A DNA stretch of 64,000 nt from Plazaster borealis (GCA_021014325.1 CM037472.1:8432001-8496000), one strand, 5' to 3'; positions 33,001-42,346 are shown, counted from the first letter of the stretch. Notes: a model not told the origin generated them from the sequence alone. Numbers and translations are program-made.

Positions 33001-34129
33001 TGAGCTTGTCTCCTTCACGCGTTAAAGCATCGTACATGGGACCAAAGTGAAGTGGTCCCCAAAATGTTCGAATACGCGCGAGACTTGCACGGTCTATGAC
33101 CTATGTCACTAATACTAGGCCCTATGTCTATTGTATAGGTATGTGAAGATCCGCATCGATCGCGGCCGCTATTTTCTGCCAGATTTGTGTTCCGCATCTA
33201 CTGCGCGCGCTGGGCACACCCCCTTAAATTCGCATTCTGATTGGCTGTCGGCGATGATGACGTCATGGAAAATCGATGATGACGTAGTGGAGAATCCCCT
33301 CTTTATCCGCCATACTGGTTTTTCCAAATTGGCGAATGTTTTTACCTTTGCTGGAGAAGTTGAAAAAAATACAAGTTTTGACGGCACTAATATCACTCTT
33401 TTACTGAACCATACGTTATTAAAAGGTAAACCCACATATTAATTGTTATTCTGTCTTTAATATCTGAAAGTTTTGTCAGTTTTTATGGTTGCGAAAATGA
33501 CTTACCCGGTGGCGAAAATGACTGACCGCGCAACTGCCGGGATTCGCGCGACAGGTCGGGCAATTGGCATGAACGCGAGCCGAAAAAGTCGCTCGGTCAC
33601 AAAATCCCAATCAATTGCCTGTTAGAAAATGACGCTAATTAACGAGCTTCAAATGCTTGTAATTTCTTTATCAATTAAGACTTCTCAATAATTTTGGTAT
33701 CACTGTGTAGGATTTTTCATGCTCTTTCCAGTGGTACTAATTGCATTCGTATTGGTTCACTTTGAATTTTTTCTTCACATACCTAGGCCTATATTGTAAA
33801 ATATGTGAGTGTACTGTTTTGTTTAAAATTATTAAGTAAAGCCCACAAAAAAACTTATTTTAAATGTTTTAAGTGAACGTGATGCGACTTTTTTTTTCCC
33901 TGTGGTTCTTGGCACTTGTCAGTAAAATAGATCTAGAGGCAAGATGACCTGAGTGATGACTGGCTTCCAAATACAGTTCCTCCAAAAACAAAACAAAACA
34001 CAAAGACACATGAAATAATGAAAAGTTTTTAGCCTACCTTTTTTGTGCTTCCAACCCCCACAAACGAATCTGCCGATCGTACAATGCTGCTTCTGCTTCT
34101 GTGATAGCTGATGATTCCTTTTCAGTCAT
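23989..34129 (-). CDS. SAE1: SUMO-activating enzyme subunit 1 (SAE1/AOS1), complete
   Basis: SAE1 is the small subunit of the heterodimeric SUMO E1. With UBA2, which carries the catalytic Cys, it adenylates SUMO in the nucleus. Coding exons in transcript order: 34129-34038, 30497-30326, 28827-28571, 27416-27217, 26156-26012, 24918-24849, 24087-23989. Together they make 1035 bp, or 344 residues; the human protein has 346. The N terminus has the conserved YDRQIRLWGLEAQK. Residues 41-46 are the nucleotide-binding GLGGLG, followed by VVLAGVKSIVLLDH. FDVVCLTCC, IKFFAGDTFGFYGF and LSPVCAIVGGVVGQEVIK follow, and the C terminus has PHNNFFFFNG. A Lys/Pro-rich linker fills the variable region. The start at 34129 is the only ATG before the YDRQ block. 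The gene is divergent from SRP14. Confidence 0.97.
24220..24360 (-). mobile_element. tRNA-derived SINE, family 2, copy 1
   Basis: The reverse complement carries TAGATAGCTCAGTTGGTAGA (A-box region) and GGTTCAAATCCCGC (B box), followed by TAAATTTGTCTTTG. Copies with the same tail are at 28414 and 46943. It lies in SAE1 intron 6. Confidence 0.75.
24553..24657. mobile_element. Palindromic GGGCCC-type MITE, short copy
   Basis: The ends are GGGCCAAATTTCATGGCG and GCTATGAAATAGGGCCC, with a degenerated centre. It lies in SAE1 intron 6. Confidence 0.78.
24849..24918 (-). CDS. SAE1: SAE1 exon 6
   Basis: The 70-bp exon encodes SHCAAELSPVCAIVGGVVGQ and then EVIK, a core E1 helix block. Acceptor TTAACAG, donor AAG|GTAATA. 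Confidence 0.95.
25447..25587. mobile_element. PIF/Harbinger-like MITE copy
   Basis: The ends GACTGTGTCCAAATTG and CCGCCAATTCGGATACGGCC flank CTACGGCTACAGCTGG and its inverse. It lies in SAE1 intron 5. Confidence 0.75.
26012..26156 (-). CDS. SAE1: SAE1 exon 5
   Basis: The exon encodes LWKFQEEFGRNPSPGNLEND, then LLRLRDEVVDELGLKTDFIN and DDFA. Acceptor TTTCCAG, donor AAG|GTAAAA. Confidence 0.93.
27217..27416 (-). CDS. SAE1: SAE1 exon 4
   Basis: The exon encodes EKIVFKKKPPSADGEPQPKK, a basic linker, then KDWRLLTKRQFKCTPKVYFI. It occupies the place of the variable, Lys-rich segment of vertebrate SAE1. Acceptor TACTCAG, donor GAG|GTGAGA. Confidence 0.93.
28414..28556 (-). mobile_element. tRNA-derived SINE, family 2, copy 2
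   Basis: GGGCTGAACAAAGACAAATT and GCAGGATTTGAACCTGGGAC match the copy at 24220. It sits in SAE1 intron 3 almost against the exon 3 donor, in the same transcriptional sense as SAE1. Confidence 0.75.
28571..28827 (-). CDS. SAE1: SAE1 exon 3
   Basis: The exon encodes RALASVTNTQELNPNVCVTA, then EEYFQQFDVVCLTCCT, KICHDLGIKFFAGDTFGFYG and LNEHEFVE. Acceptor CGCCTAG, donor CGA|GTAAGT. A SINE begins only about 14 bp into the following intron. Confidence 0.95.
29690..30280 (+). repeat. Copies of the 115-bp monomer, one split by a SINE
   Basis: TTGCAGGCTGGC ends at 29770. The monomer resumes after the SINE with TTTATTCAAAACCATG at about 30133 and runs on through CAGTAGGAGGGTTGA and TTTTGCAGGCTGGC near 30223-30236. 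Confidence 0.75.
29770..30128 (+). mobile_element. tRNA-derived SINE, family 1, full-looking copy
   Basis: The A box TGGCCAAGCGG is at 29777-29787 and the B box GGTTCGAGTCC at 29836-29846. The body contains GACATTAAGCCAAAGGTCCC and GTAAAAGAACC. It ends in an AATAAT microsatellite. The head is most like tRNA-Leu. It lies in SAE1 intron 2. Confidence 0.85.
30326..30497 (-). CDS. SAE1: SAE1 exon 2 (nucleotide-binding loop)
   Basis: The exon encodes RLRATRFLLTGLGGLGAEVC, KNVVLAGVKSIVLLDHQRV and SQFLVSRDDIGKN. Acceptor ATATTTAG, donor AAT|GTAAGA. Confidence 0.96.
31417..32807. mobile_element. Candidate DNA transposon with sub-terminal 11-bp repeats
   Basis: The left end GGTGTTAATATACC is matched by the inverted right end GGTGTTACCATATATACC. 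Next to each end lie runs of GGAAAACTACC-like 10-11-bp repeats in opposite orientation (31430-31560 and 32690-32790). Short ORFs inside (31770-31961 plus, 32365-32658 minus) match nothing I recognise. It lies in SAE1 intron 1. Confidence 0.65.
32943..33107. mobile_element. GACTTGCAC-type MITE copy
   Basis: The left end TATAGACTGTGCAAGTCTCG then GGTATTCGAACATTGGGACC is matched by the inverted right end TTCGAATACGCGCGAGACTT then GCACGGTCTAT. Internal TTAAAGCG blocks are shared with the copy at 63146. Confidence 0.85.
33108..34037. other. SAE1 intron 1 proximal part, locally CpG-rich
   Basis: From about 33140 to 33610 CpG is frequent (GATCGCGGCCGC, CTGCGCGCGC, GATTCGCGCGACAGG). The perfect CRE palindrome TGACGTCA is at 33259-33266, near GATTGGCTG. 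Two opposed open frames (33131-33442 plus, 33169-33435 minus) look like no known protein. A regulatory element inside the intron is possible but unproven. Confidence 0.4.
34038..34129 (-). CDS. SAE1: SAE1 exon 1
   Basis: The exon encodes MTEKESSAITEAEAALYDRQ and then IRLWGLEAQK, ending in phase 2 at AAAAG|GTAGGC. Context AAAAATGA gives a favourable A at -3. Confidence 0.95.
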
Positions 34130-34436
34130 TTTTATTTGTCAGCAGAATTGAGTAATTAATTATTAAAGCGAAAATAAGAAACTGAATTAGAGATAAAACA
34201 GAGGATCCGAGCTCGGAGATGACTATTCTCGTGTTTCGTAAAAAATCTGAAATAGCGCGCCCTCTATAGACATAATATTGTTCATGTAAAATGCATGATG
34301 GGAAGGGATGCTTCCTAGTGGACTTATTAAAGTGATTCCTATTGGTTTATTTTCCTAAAATCTTGACATTGTGTCCAATCAGAGATTATTTAACAACAGG
34401 CGGTAAGTTAAAGGGTGCATCAACAAGACATGCAAG
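34130..34436. promoter_or_regulatory. Probable bidirectional promoter SAE1 / SRP14
   Basis: Only 307 bp separate the two divergent start codons. CCAATCAGA lies at 34375-34383 and an inverted CCAAT (ATTGG) at 34341-34345. GCATGATGGGAAGG lies near 34294. No TATA box is visible. Both genes are housekeeping, which suits a shared CCAAT-type promoter. Confidence 0.7.
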
Positions 34437-34460
34437 ATGGTGCTCCTCGACAACGATACG
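34437..34460 (+). CDS. SRP14: SRP14 exon 1
   Basis: Eight codons, MVLLDNDT. Reading on into GCAAGTTGA hits a stop after two codons, so splicing must occur at ACG|GCAAGT. The resulting junction joins T to FLTELTRLF as in other SRP14 proteins. Confidence 0.92.
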
Positions 34461-37400
34461 GCAAGTTGATAAATTTATCTTATTACTTCATTTTGTAAAG
34501 ATTTAACAAAAGCAAGCACTGGTTATTTTGAATGAACAGATTTTGTTAACTTAATATCATTTGTTTACTTCAGTTTTTGACGGAGTTAACGCGGTTGTTC
34601 CAGAGAACGAGAACATCTGGAACAGTACTCGTCACGATGAAGCAATGTAAGTTAAAGCGCGCCACCAACGGCAGCACATTATTCTGAAAAACCCGTGGCG
34701 TGTTCTCATGTGTTTTTGTTAATTCTGTAGTTAAGTGTGATTTGGGAAAAGTTGTCAAAGGTGACTCCGAAACTCCCACTTTTTCACTCATTATTTACAT
34801 ATTTGAAAAAAATTATAATATATTGTAATTTGTGCCATTCAATTCATGGATGGGGCAATGCAATGGTTACGCTTTTTGATAATTGCGAATTAATCATTAC
34901 CCCTGATTGATCCCCCTGGAAGTCGTACGTTTATCTATCCATTTAGAGCAAGGACAGTGTTTTTGCTCTATGATTTGTTGCACTACAGCTTTGTATGACC
35001 CAGTAACTGGGGCGCTGTACTCCCAGACTCCTCTTTTGAATTTTTGACATCATCGGTCATACCACTACTACTACTACATACTAGCGCCCCAGCTTACGGT
35101 CTTATTTTGCACGATGGATCTTCTTTAAACTCTTGGTTGGATTTTGGACGGGGGCTCTGCCTCAACCATGACGACTATGCGATTTGAGGTCAGGGCACCC
35201 GTCGATTAGACGAGTGCCTTGCCTCAACCGTGATAACAGCGCATTTGAGGCAGGACACCTGTCCAATTTTAGACGGGTGTCCTGCCTCACTCGCCCTGTT
35301 ATCACGGTTGAGGCAAGTAGTACCGCTTCTTACTTCAAATACGTCGCGACTGGGTGCCACCATCTTTGTATCATGAAAGTGAGGGCGTCCGGCCGACTGC
35401 AAATTCATGAATATGCAATTAGGTGATATCGCCTGGTTTCTTTGTCATGACGCTGCATGCGTGCCTTGCGTATGCACCTTGCGTAAAATAGTCACCTGAT
35501 GCATACATATTCTGGGCAGTAAGAAAACGTTTAATTAAACTTAAGGTTTCTTTTTTTATTAATGTTATTTTGTGTCCACAGTTAAGTTTTTCTTGCTGTA
35601 TTGGAGAATTACAAATGGATGACACCATTTGTACATCTATGTAAACTAACAACAGAGTTTACAAAGTAGTGAAGCTGGATTTTATCAATATTTGTGCAAA
35701 TAAACATGTGAACTGCCTTCAACAGTTCCTGTAAATGTTTTGAAATTTCTGTTTGCTAGACTATGGACAGACTAAGCCAAAGCCGAGAGACTCAAAAGGA
35801 AGATTACCCGTATCAGACCACACAGAGCACAAATGTCTATTCAGAGCAACAAATGGAAAGAAGAAACTTAGCACAGTGGTAAGAATAATAATGCTTCTTG
35901 CTGGAAAGAAATCTTTTCAAATAGTCAGTTTATATCCCCACCCCCACCCTAGTAAAATAAGAAGAAATTAGATTTTAGGAAGAATGATTTTGCTAAGTGC
36001 TCCATGACAAGAATACACTATCCAGTGCTATCCGGTGTCAGTAAGTGTGAATTAAATCCATCAAATCCACTATGAGGCCGTTCACATCTTCAACATTTTC
36101 GTGAGCGTACTAAATTGTAAATCTCTTTAACACAAAGTGGCTCCTACAGTTTTATGGGGCCATAGGAAATGCAGATTTTCTTTCAGGTTTATGTAAGAAA
36201 CTATCAAATTCTGGCCTGGTTGTATGACATGCATTACAAAGAATCAAAGACCTGTTTTAAATTTCAAATTCTATCATAGGAATCGCCTTTTCAACTACGA
36301 AGGGAATTTGGGTAAAGTAACGTACAGTCAGGTATGCCGGTTTTTGGAGCCCAGAGTGCTAGAAGCCTGCACATACATTGTACAACCAGTGTAATGCGTG
36401 AATGTAAAGCAGATGCCATTAATCCCACACTTTGAATATTTGTTTGTCCAAATTGCTTCCATTTTTACGGAAGATGTTCATGTAATCAAACAAAATCAAT
36501 TGTAAATGGTCCAAAGTCCAAAAGTCAACGATTGAAAATAATGATTTGATCTCTCTCTCTGTCTTTGCAGATCAGCTCAAAAGACGTCACAAAGTTCCAG
36601 ATGGTAAGTTCACATGACCCTTCTCTTTACCCTAGCTGCCTCTGAGTGATTTACTAGAATCCCTCGTCACCCTTACAAATCCAACACCATACAGTAACTC
36701 AACACCCAAACTGTTGGACTCTGATTATGGTGGTATGCCTGATCCCATGTAAAGCATAATCAACTACTGCAGTCCTCAGTCCAACACCATACAGTAACTC
36801 AACACCCAAACTGTTGGACTCTGATCATGGTGGTATGCCTGATCCCATGTAAAGCATAAGTAACTAGTTCAGTCCTCAGTCCTACACCATACAGCAACTC
36901 AACACCCAAACTGTTGGACTCTGATCATGGTGGTATGCCTGATCCCATGTAAAGCATAAGTAACTAGTTCAGTCCTCAGTCCTACACCATACAGTAACTC
37001 AATAACCAAACTGTTGGACTCTGATTATGGTGGTATGCCTGATCCCATGTAAAGCATAATCAACTAGTTCAGTCCTCAGTCCTACACCATACAGTAACTC
37101 AACACCCAAACTGTTGAACTCAGATTATGGTGGTATGCCTGATCCCATGTAAATCAACTAGTGCAGTCCTCAGTCCTACATGTACACCATACAGTAACTC
37201 AACACCCAAACTGTTGGACTCTGATTATGGTGGTATGCCTGATCCCATGTAAAGCATAATCAACTAGTGCAGTCCTCAGTCCAACATCATACAGTAACTC
37301 AACACCCAAACTGTTGAACTCAGATTATGGTGGTATGCCTGATCCCATGTAAATCAACTAGTGCAGTCCTCAGTCCTACACCATACAGTAACTCAACACC

Positions 37401-40400
37401 CAAACTGTTGGACTCTGATCATGGTGGTATGCCTGATCCCATGTAAAGCATAATCAACTAGTTCAGTCCTCAGTCCTACACCATACAGTAACTCAACAAC
37501 TGTTGGACTCTGATTATGGTGGTATGCCTGATCCCATGTAAAGCATAATCAACTACTGCAGTACTCAGTCCAACATCATACAGTAACTCAACACCCAAAC
37601 TGTTGGACTCTGATCATGGTGGTATGCCTGATCCCATGTAAAGCATAATCAACTAGTTCAGTCCTCAGTCCTACACCATACAGTAACTCAACAACTGTTG
37701 GACTCTGATTATGGTGGTATGCCTGATCCCATGTAAAGCATAATCAACTATTGCAGTCCTCAGTCCTACACCATACAGTAACTCAACACCCAAACTGTTG
37801 GACTCTGATCATGGTGGTATGCCTGATCCCATGTAAAGCATAATCAACTAGTTCAGTCCTCAGTCCTACACCATACAGTACATTGTAACTCAACACCCAA
37901 ACTGTTGAACTCAGATTATGGTGGTATGCCTGATCCCATGTAAATCAACTAGTGCAGTCCTCAGTCCTACACCATACAGTAACTCAACACCCAAACTGTT
38001 GGACTCTGATCATGGTGGTATGCCTGATCCCATGTAAAGCATAATCAACTACTGCAGTCCTCAGTCCTGCACCATACAGTAACTCAACAACTGTCGGACT
38101 CTGATTATGGTGGTATGCCTGATCCCATGTAAAACATAATCAAGTAGTGCTGTCCTCAGTCCTACACTATACAGTAACTCAACACCCAAACTGTTGGACT
38201 CTGGTTATTGTGGAATACCTGATCCCATGTTAAATTAGTCTGAAGATAGTATGGAACTTTGCATAAACATTTTTTGTGTGTGTTAAAAATCTGTCTTTTT
38301 CTTCATTTTGTTTGGACAACTTGCTTGACTTTGACCAATGTGCATAAAACACAAGTCGGACTAATGTTCTTGTCATTCTCAAAAGAAAAATGTTAACTTG
38401 TTTTTCTCATTCAAATCTGAAAGGAACATTTTAGATAGGTAGGTTGAAAATTGTCCAGCAGCCTGCTAAAAAGTGTTGTTAGTAGCCCACAGCAGTTTTT
38501 ACTAGACTTTGTTTGCCTCACTATTGTTAAGGGTGGGTCCTTGTTTAGGGATTAGGTTTCAGATTTTTCTTGGCATTTACAGTACACTTGTTCAATAACC
38601 AACCACTCTTGTCAAAAAAGAAACTGATTTTGTTTGATCTTCGCATTGGGTCAACAGTCATACCATACACGTTCGGGTGTTGAGGAACCATTAACTAACG
38701 AAGGATTCGGAAAGTTCATAGCTGAGATGCCCAGTGCACTGCAGTGGTTAAGGTTCAGTAAAAGTCTTTCTGAGTGTACTGCAATGTTTTTACTCCAACT
38801 GTAAACGAAAGTATGGTGCGCAATTAGAACAATCAGCAGAGAAATAAATGTGTCTTGAATCAACCATCTGGAAATCACAGTATTGTTTAACAATTCATCT
38901 AGTGGTCAGAAATGATGAAGGATGAAGCATCTGCTTATAATGTTTGACTTTCACATGAGTTATCATATGGGTGTTGCCGGCTAATTGGAGCATCACTCTT
39001 CATTCAATATTGATTCTGTATTGAAACCACTTGTACATTTCCTGCATATGTTTCTCCGCTTTAGAAGGGAAACTCATTCTCATGAACTGCACGTTATAGC
39101 AAATAATTTGTCCTCAATTGAAGGCATTTTGGGGGTGTTACAAATTATACAAGAGTGGTGGGTGATTTTGAATCCTCATATGAGTCATATGAACTAAATG
39201 TTCACCAGAGAACTAGACCCCTTGCATTGGCAGCCATCGCTGAGGTCAAACTATAGAAACGTGCACGTGTGTACATGCCAAGCGCAACTCTCAGCTAATG
39301 ACAGGGCTTACTTTTGACCTCAGTGAGGGCTCTGTTTGAGCTTGTGACGTCATATGCAAGGGGTCTATCACAAGTAGCTGAAGTAATGGCTTGTCCAATA
39401 CCACCATAATTATTGGGGGCATCCATTTATTATCCAAAAAAATTGAAAGAAAAGTTGTATCCCATTAAGCCCAGCTTATAGTACTTCATGCAAAATCACA
39501 TGAGAAGGCAATTTTCATGACGCAGACGATTTTTTGTCATTGTGACGCAAGGAAAATTCCTCCGCTTTTTCAGGTATGAACCCAGCTTTAACTTGCTTTT
39601 TATATTTTTTTTAATGAAGGGTGCAGACTTCACAACATTTTTTCCTGATACGCTTTTTTGTTGTTCTTTGGACTTATCTTACAAATAGGGAAAGAAAAAA
39701 AAGAAACAAAAAGGGAGACCAAACCGAAAAACAACTTTTGTTTGCATATTGCACATTTTCTACTCTATCTAATGAACCCAAATCCTCCAAAGTTGTTTTT
39801 AGGAAGTTTTCTTACTTTGTAGGATATGGTACTGTAAGCCCGGGTCAAACAACAAATGTTGATATCATTAGGCCAGGCATACCAGTCTCATCAAAGGTCA
39901 AATTTGCGCAAGGACCAATGGTTAACTGGTGGTTGTTTAGTGATATACGTAGGGCATGCGCATAAACGAATGACTCTAGTCATGTCATGTCAATGCGACC
40001 GGCGGCTCAACCTCTGTTATCATTTTCTGATCACTGGTCCACACTGCACTGTGCTATGAAAATGGCTATTGATAACCAGTGATGCGACCATGCCCGGTAG
40101 GCTGGTTCCAAATAGTCGACTAGCGTAGTCCAACTATCATCGACTAGACAGAGTTCAGGCCAGCATAGTCGAACTATGGTCAATAATAGTTCTTGCGTGA
40201 ACTTGGCCTAAGTCTCTGGCCAGAAACTAGGGTTAATGGCTGTAATATAAATGAAGTCAAAATTTTGTCCTAAGCTGTTGTATTTTAACTCATAGAGGTA
40301 ACACTGTTTTCTCTCTCTATACAATAATTCATTGATTATCCAAATTCAAGTTTACTTCAACTGAAGTTTCTTCCCCAGCAGATGCTGGAATCAATATGTG

Positions 40401-41814
40401 TGTGGGAAGTAATGGAAAAATGCAAAATAAACAAAAACAGGAAGTAACATATTAACAGAATATAAATTCAATAGTTAGCATTGATTGAATCAATGCACTC
40501 GACTGTAATTGGCAAACCGTTTTCTGTGCACTCACGCAGGAAGAATCACATGGATTTGTTTAGTAATTACACATATTTAAGGTATGATGCTATTGGCAAT
40601 ACATGCATTGCATATGTCTTACCATTTGACAAAATTTCTACTCTGGAAACTTGTATGTTTTTAGTCATTTTGATACCAGTACCCACAGTGATGAGAAATA
40701 CTTCTATCGAGAAATACAAAAAAATTCCCTTAAAGGGGCCTTGTCTTCATGATCACAGATACAGGTACATGGGGTTATGAACTCTCACCCAGTTACAGCA
40801 CACGCGTGCCCTTGCTCCAAGTCATATCTATGGAGGGCGCCCACACAAGCAGTAATTGGGTGAGAATTCATAATTCCATGTACAGCCACAGGCCTGCTGT
40901 GATCATGAAGACATGGCCCTCTTTAAATTTGCCTGGCCCGATTTTCACCGAAACAAAATTTTTGTTCGAAATTTTCTCTGAACAAATTTTGACAGATGAT
41001 GCTTATGTTCGTAAATGGCGGATGGACGTGATTTAATGTCAGGTTCCCTTTTCAGTGTCTAGTTTGCTACCACTTGTTATCTGGGGAAGTCGGCATCCTA
41101 CATTCAGGATGCTGTCATCCTGAAAGAATTTACCTTCAGGAAAACAACATCTTACTTCAGGATGTCTTATTTTTATGATGTCCTTATCCTGCAGTAAATT
41201 ATCTCAGGATCTCAACATGTCGGATGGCACTTCCAGAGCTCCGTACTAATCAGATGTATTTTTCATTAAATATGAAAAATCACCCGATAGGCAAACAAAG
41301 TCTCCCTAACACAGGTGCAGCTGTTGAATTTGTAATGAAATATTACATGTTCATTGATCCTAATTTCTGACATGTTGTTTACAGTTAATGTTTCTGATGT
41401 GTTTACTCTGTTGATGTTTGGAACATCTGGGACATCCACAGCAATTGTCAAAATCCTTAAGATCTTTCAATTATTAACTTTCGATCAGCTTTTTAAAATA
41501 AATTGAATAACATAAAGTGCATTTAACCCCAAAAGGTCTGGAAGACATGTCTATGCACTAGAGAGGTAGAAGCTGTCTTCAAATAGTCAAGCCAATTTTA
41601 AGCAAGTTTTTCTTCGCAACCCAATTAATGTCCACAAAAACACAATTCGGGCTCTATATTCTGAAAAAGATCACAAAAAATGCCACATATCTTTTATTTT
41701 CCTGTTCCTATTTTCCAGGCCTATGCAAATGTCTTGAAAGCCAACACAGACAACTTGAAGAAGAGGGGAAAGCGTGACGCAAAGAGCAAAAGTAAAACCA
41801 ACAAGGCCACATGA
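34437..41814 (+). CDS. SRP14: Signal recognition particle 14 kDa protein, complete
   Basis: SRP14 pairs with SRP9 on the Alu domain of SRP RNA and delays elongation while a nascent chain is delivered to the ER. Coding exons: 34437-34460, 34574-34646, 35760-35878, 36571-36603, 41719-41814. Together they make 345 bp, or 114 residues; human SRP14 has 136 because of an Ala-rich tail that is absent here. The N terminus reads MVLLDNDT then FLTELTRLFQRTRTSG. The signatures KCLFRATNGKKKLSTV and TKFQMAYANVLKANTDNLKK follow, and the tail is Lys-rich. The first intron starts with GC, not GT; the others are GT-AG. The start codon sits in CAAGATGG. Poly(A) signal AATAAA is at 42784-42789. Confidence 0.97.
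34461..34573 (+). other. GC-AG intron of SRP14
   Basis: The 113-bp intron begins GCAAGT and ends TTCAG. GCAAGT is the usual form of a GC donor; apart from the C at +2 it matches the U1 consensus. Confidence 0.85.
34574..34646 (+). CDS. SRP14: SRP14 exon 2
   Basis: The exon encodes FLTELTRLFQRTRTSGTVLV then TMKQ, ending in phase 1. Acceptor ACTTCAG, donor AAT|GTAAGT. Confidence 0.95.
35150..35320. repeat. Compound inverted/tandem repeat
   Basis: CTTGCCTCAACCGTGATAAC at 35219 is mirrored by GTTATCACGGTTGAGGCAAG at 35301-35320. Between them CAGGACACCTGTCC and GACGGGTGTCCTG form a second inverted pair. A diverged direct copy (CTGCCTCAACCATGACGAC) precedes at about 35157. It lies in SRP14 intron 2. 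Confidence 0.8.
35760..35878 (+). CDS. SRP14: SRP14 exon 3
   Basis: The exon encodes YYGQTKPKPRDSKGRLPVSD then HTEHKCLFRATNGKKKLSTV. Acceptor GCTAG, donor GTG|GTAAGA. Confidence 0.95.
36571..36603 (+). CDS. SRP14: SRP14 exon 4 (33-bp micro-exon)
   Basis: The exon encodes ISSKDVTKFQM in phase 0, matching VSSKEVNKFQM of vertebrate SRP14. Acceptor TTTGCAG, donor ATG|GTAAGT. Confidence 0.95.
36681..38230. repeat. About 100-bp tandem repeat (VNTR), about 16 copies
   Basis: Each unit contains CACCATACAGTAACTCAACA, CCAAACTGTTGGACTCTGA and GGTGGTATGCCTGATCCCAT. Starts at 36681, 36781, 36881, 36981 and 37081 show an exact 100-bp period; later units are 92-100 bp. It lies in SRP14 intron 4. Confidence 0.97.
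39214..39367. mobile_element. Short MITE-like inverted repeat
   Basis: The ends TAGACCCCTTGCAT and ATGCAAGGGGTCTA are a perfect 14-bp TIR. GAGGTCAAACT and its diverged inverse lie inside. Confidence 0.8.
40730..40926. mobile_element. TTAA-flanked MITE, family 3, copy 2
   Basis: It begins TTAAAGGGGCCTTGTCTTCA and ends with the inverse CATGGCCCTCTTTAA. The interior GTTATGAACTCTCACCCAGT is shared with 9724-9922. Confidence 0.88.
41085..41245. repeat. GGATGTC-rich element, copy 1
   Basis: Recurrent CAGGATG / CATCCTG blocks end with CTCAGGATCTCAACATGT and GGATGGCAC. The same end sequence, inverted, starts the copy at 47805. Confidence 0.7.
41719..41814 (+). CDS. SRP14: SRP14 exon 5 (terminal)
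   Basis: The exon encodes AYANVLKANTDNLKKRGKRD, then AKSKSKTNKAT and TGA. A basic tail, without the Ala-rich extension of primates. Acceptor TTTCCAG. Confidence 0.95.
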   Translation, partial: AYANVLKANTDNLKKRGKRDAKSKSKTNKAT

Positions 41815-41969
41815 TAGCTGCACTTGTACATTATTAACTCTGTATTCTGAAGATGCCCATTATAGTCCTCTACCATTCTGCGCCCATCTTGGTATGGTTT
41901 CCTACTTTCCAGTAATAACAGTGTCCACATGCAAGGGACCAGCCAATATCAGACCAGTCTCACCTTTAA

Positions 41970-42346
41970 TTAAAGGGGCACGTTGCCTTAAGATTGGGCG
42001 CTTTATGCTATAAAAGGCGTTTGTTTTGAAATGAATATGGTTGGAAAGATATTTTACAAGTAGAATATAACGATTCACATGAACAAAAATTGAAATTGTT
42101 TTTGTCTAGTTTCATGACAGAACACCGACCGCTATTTTGTAGAACCAAATTTTTGACCTCACAAAATGGCAATTGGTATGTTCCGCTGGTTGTATTTCAA
42201 GAGGCAAATTTATGTTTTGTTAATCACTACTGACTAATTACAACACACTGTAGGTCATTTTAGTGCATGAACAACTCTTGAAAAGGAAAAGGAGTAATTC
42301 CAAACAGCAACATTTTGAGAAGTTTGAAGGCAATGTGCCCCTTTAA
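41970..42346. mobile_element. TTAA-flanked MITE, family 4, inside the SRP14 3' UTR
   Basis: TTAAAGGGGCACGTTGCCTT and, inverted, AAGGCAATGTGCCCCTTTAA form a 20-bp TIR with TTAA edges. The element lies between the SRP14 stop and its AATAAA, so it is transcribed as part of the 3' UTR. Confidence 0.9.

Larger units (their letters stand above)
38231..41718. other. Remainder of SRP14 intron 4
   Basis: No exon is supported. A repeat with GTTTTTAGGAAGTTTTC and GGATATGGTACTGTA at about 39790-39840 recurs near 59940-60000. It also holds the inverted-repeat element at 39214-39367, the TTAA MITE at 40730-40926 and a GGATGTC-rich element at 41085-41245. Confidence 0.6.

Noticed and set aside
33131..33442. 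Opposed open frames in SAE1 intron 1
   Set aside because: They overlap antisense in a CpG-rich block that lacks stops by composition; no similarity to a known protein is evident.
36681..38230. Regular repeats considered as a CRISPR array
   Set aside because: Repeats are about 100 bp and directly adjacent with no unique spacers, in a eukaryotic intron: a minisatellite.
39621..39965. 114-residue open frame in SRP14 intron 4
   Set aside because: Part of it is a dispersed repeat that recurs near 59940-60000; no domain is recognisable.
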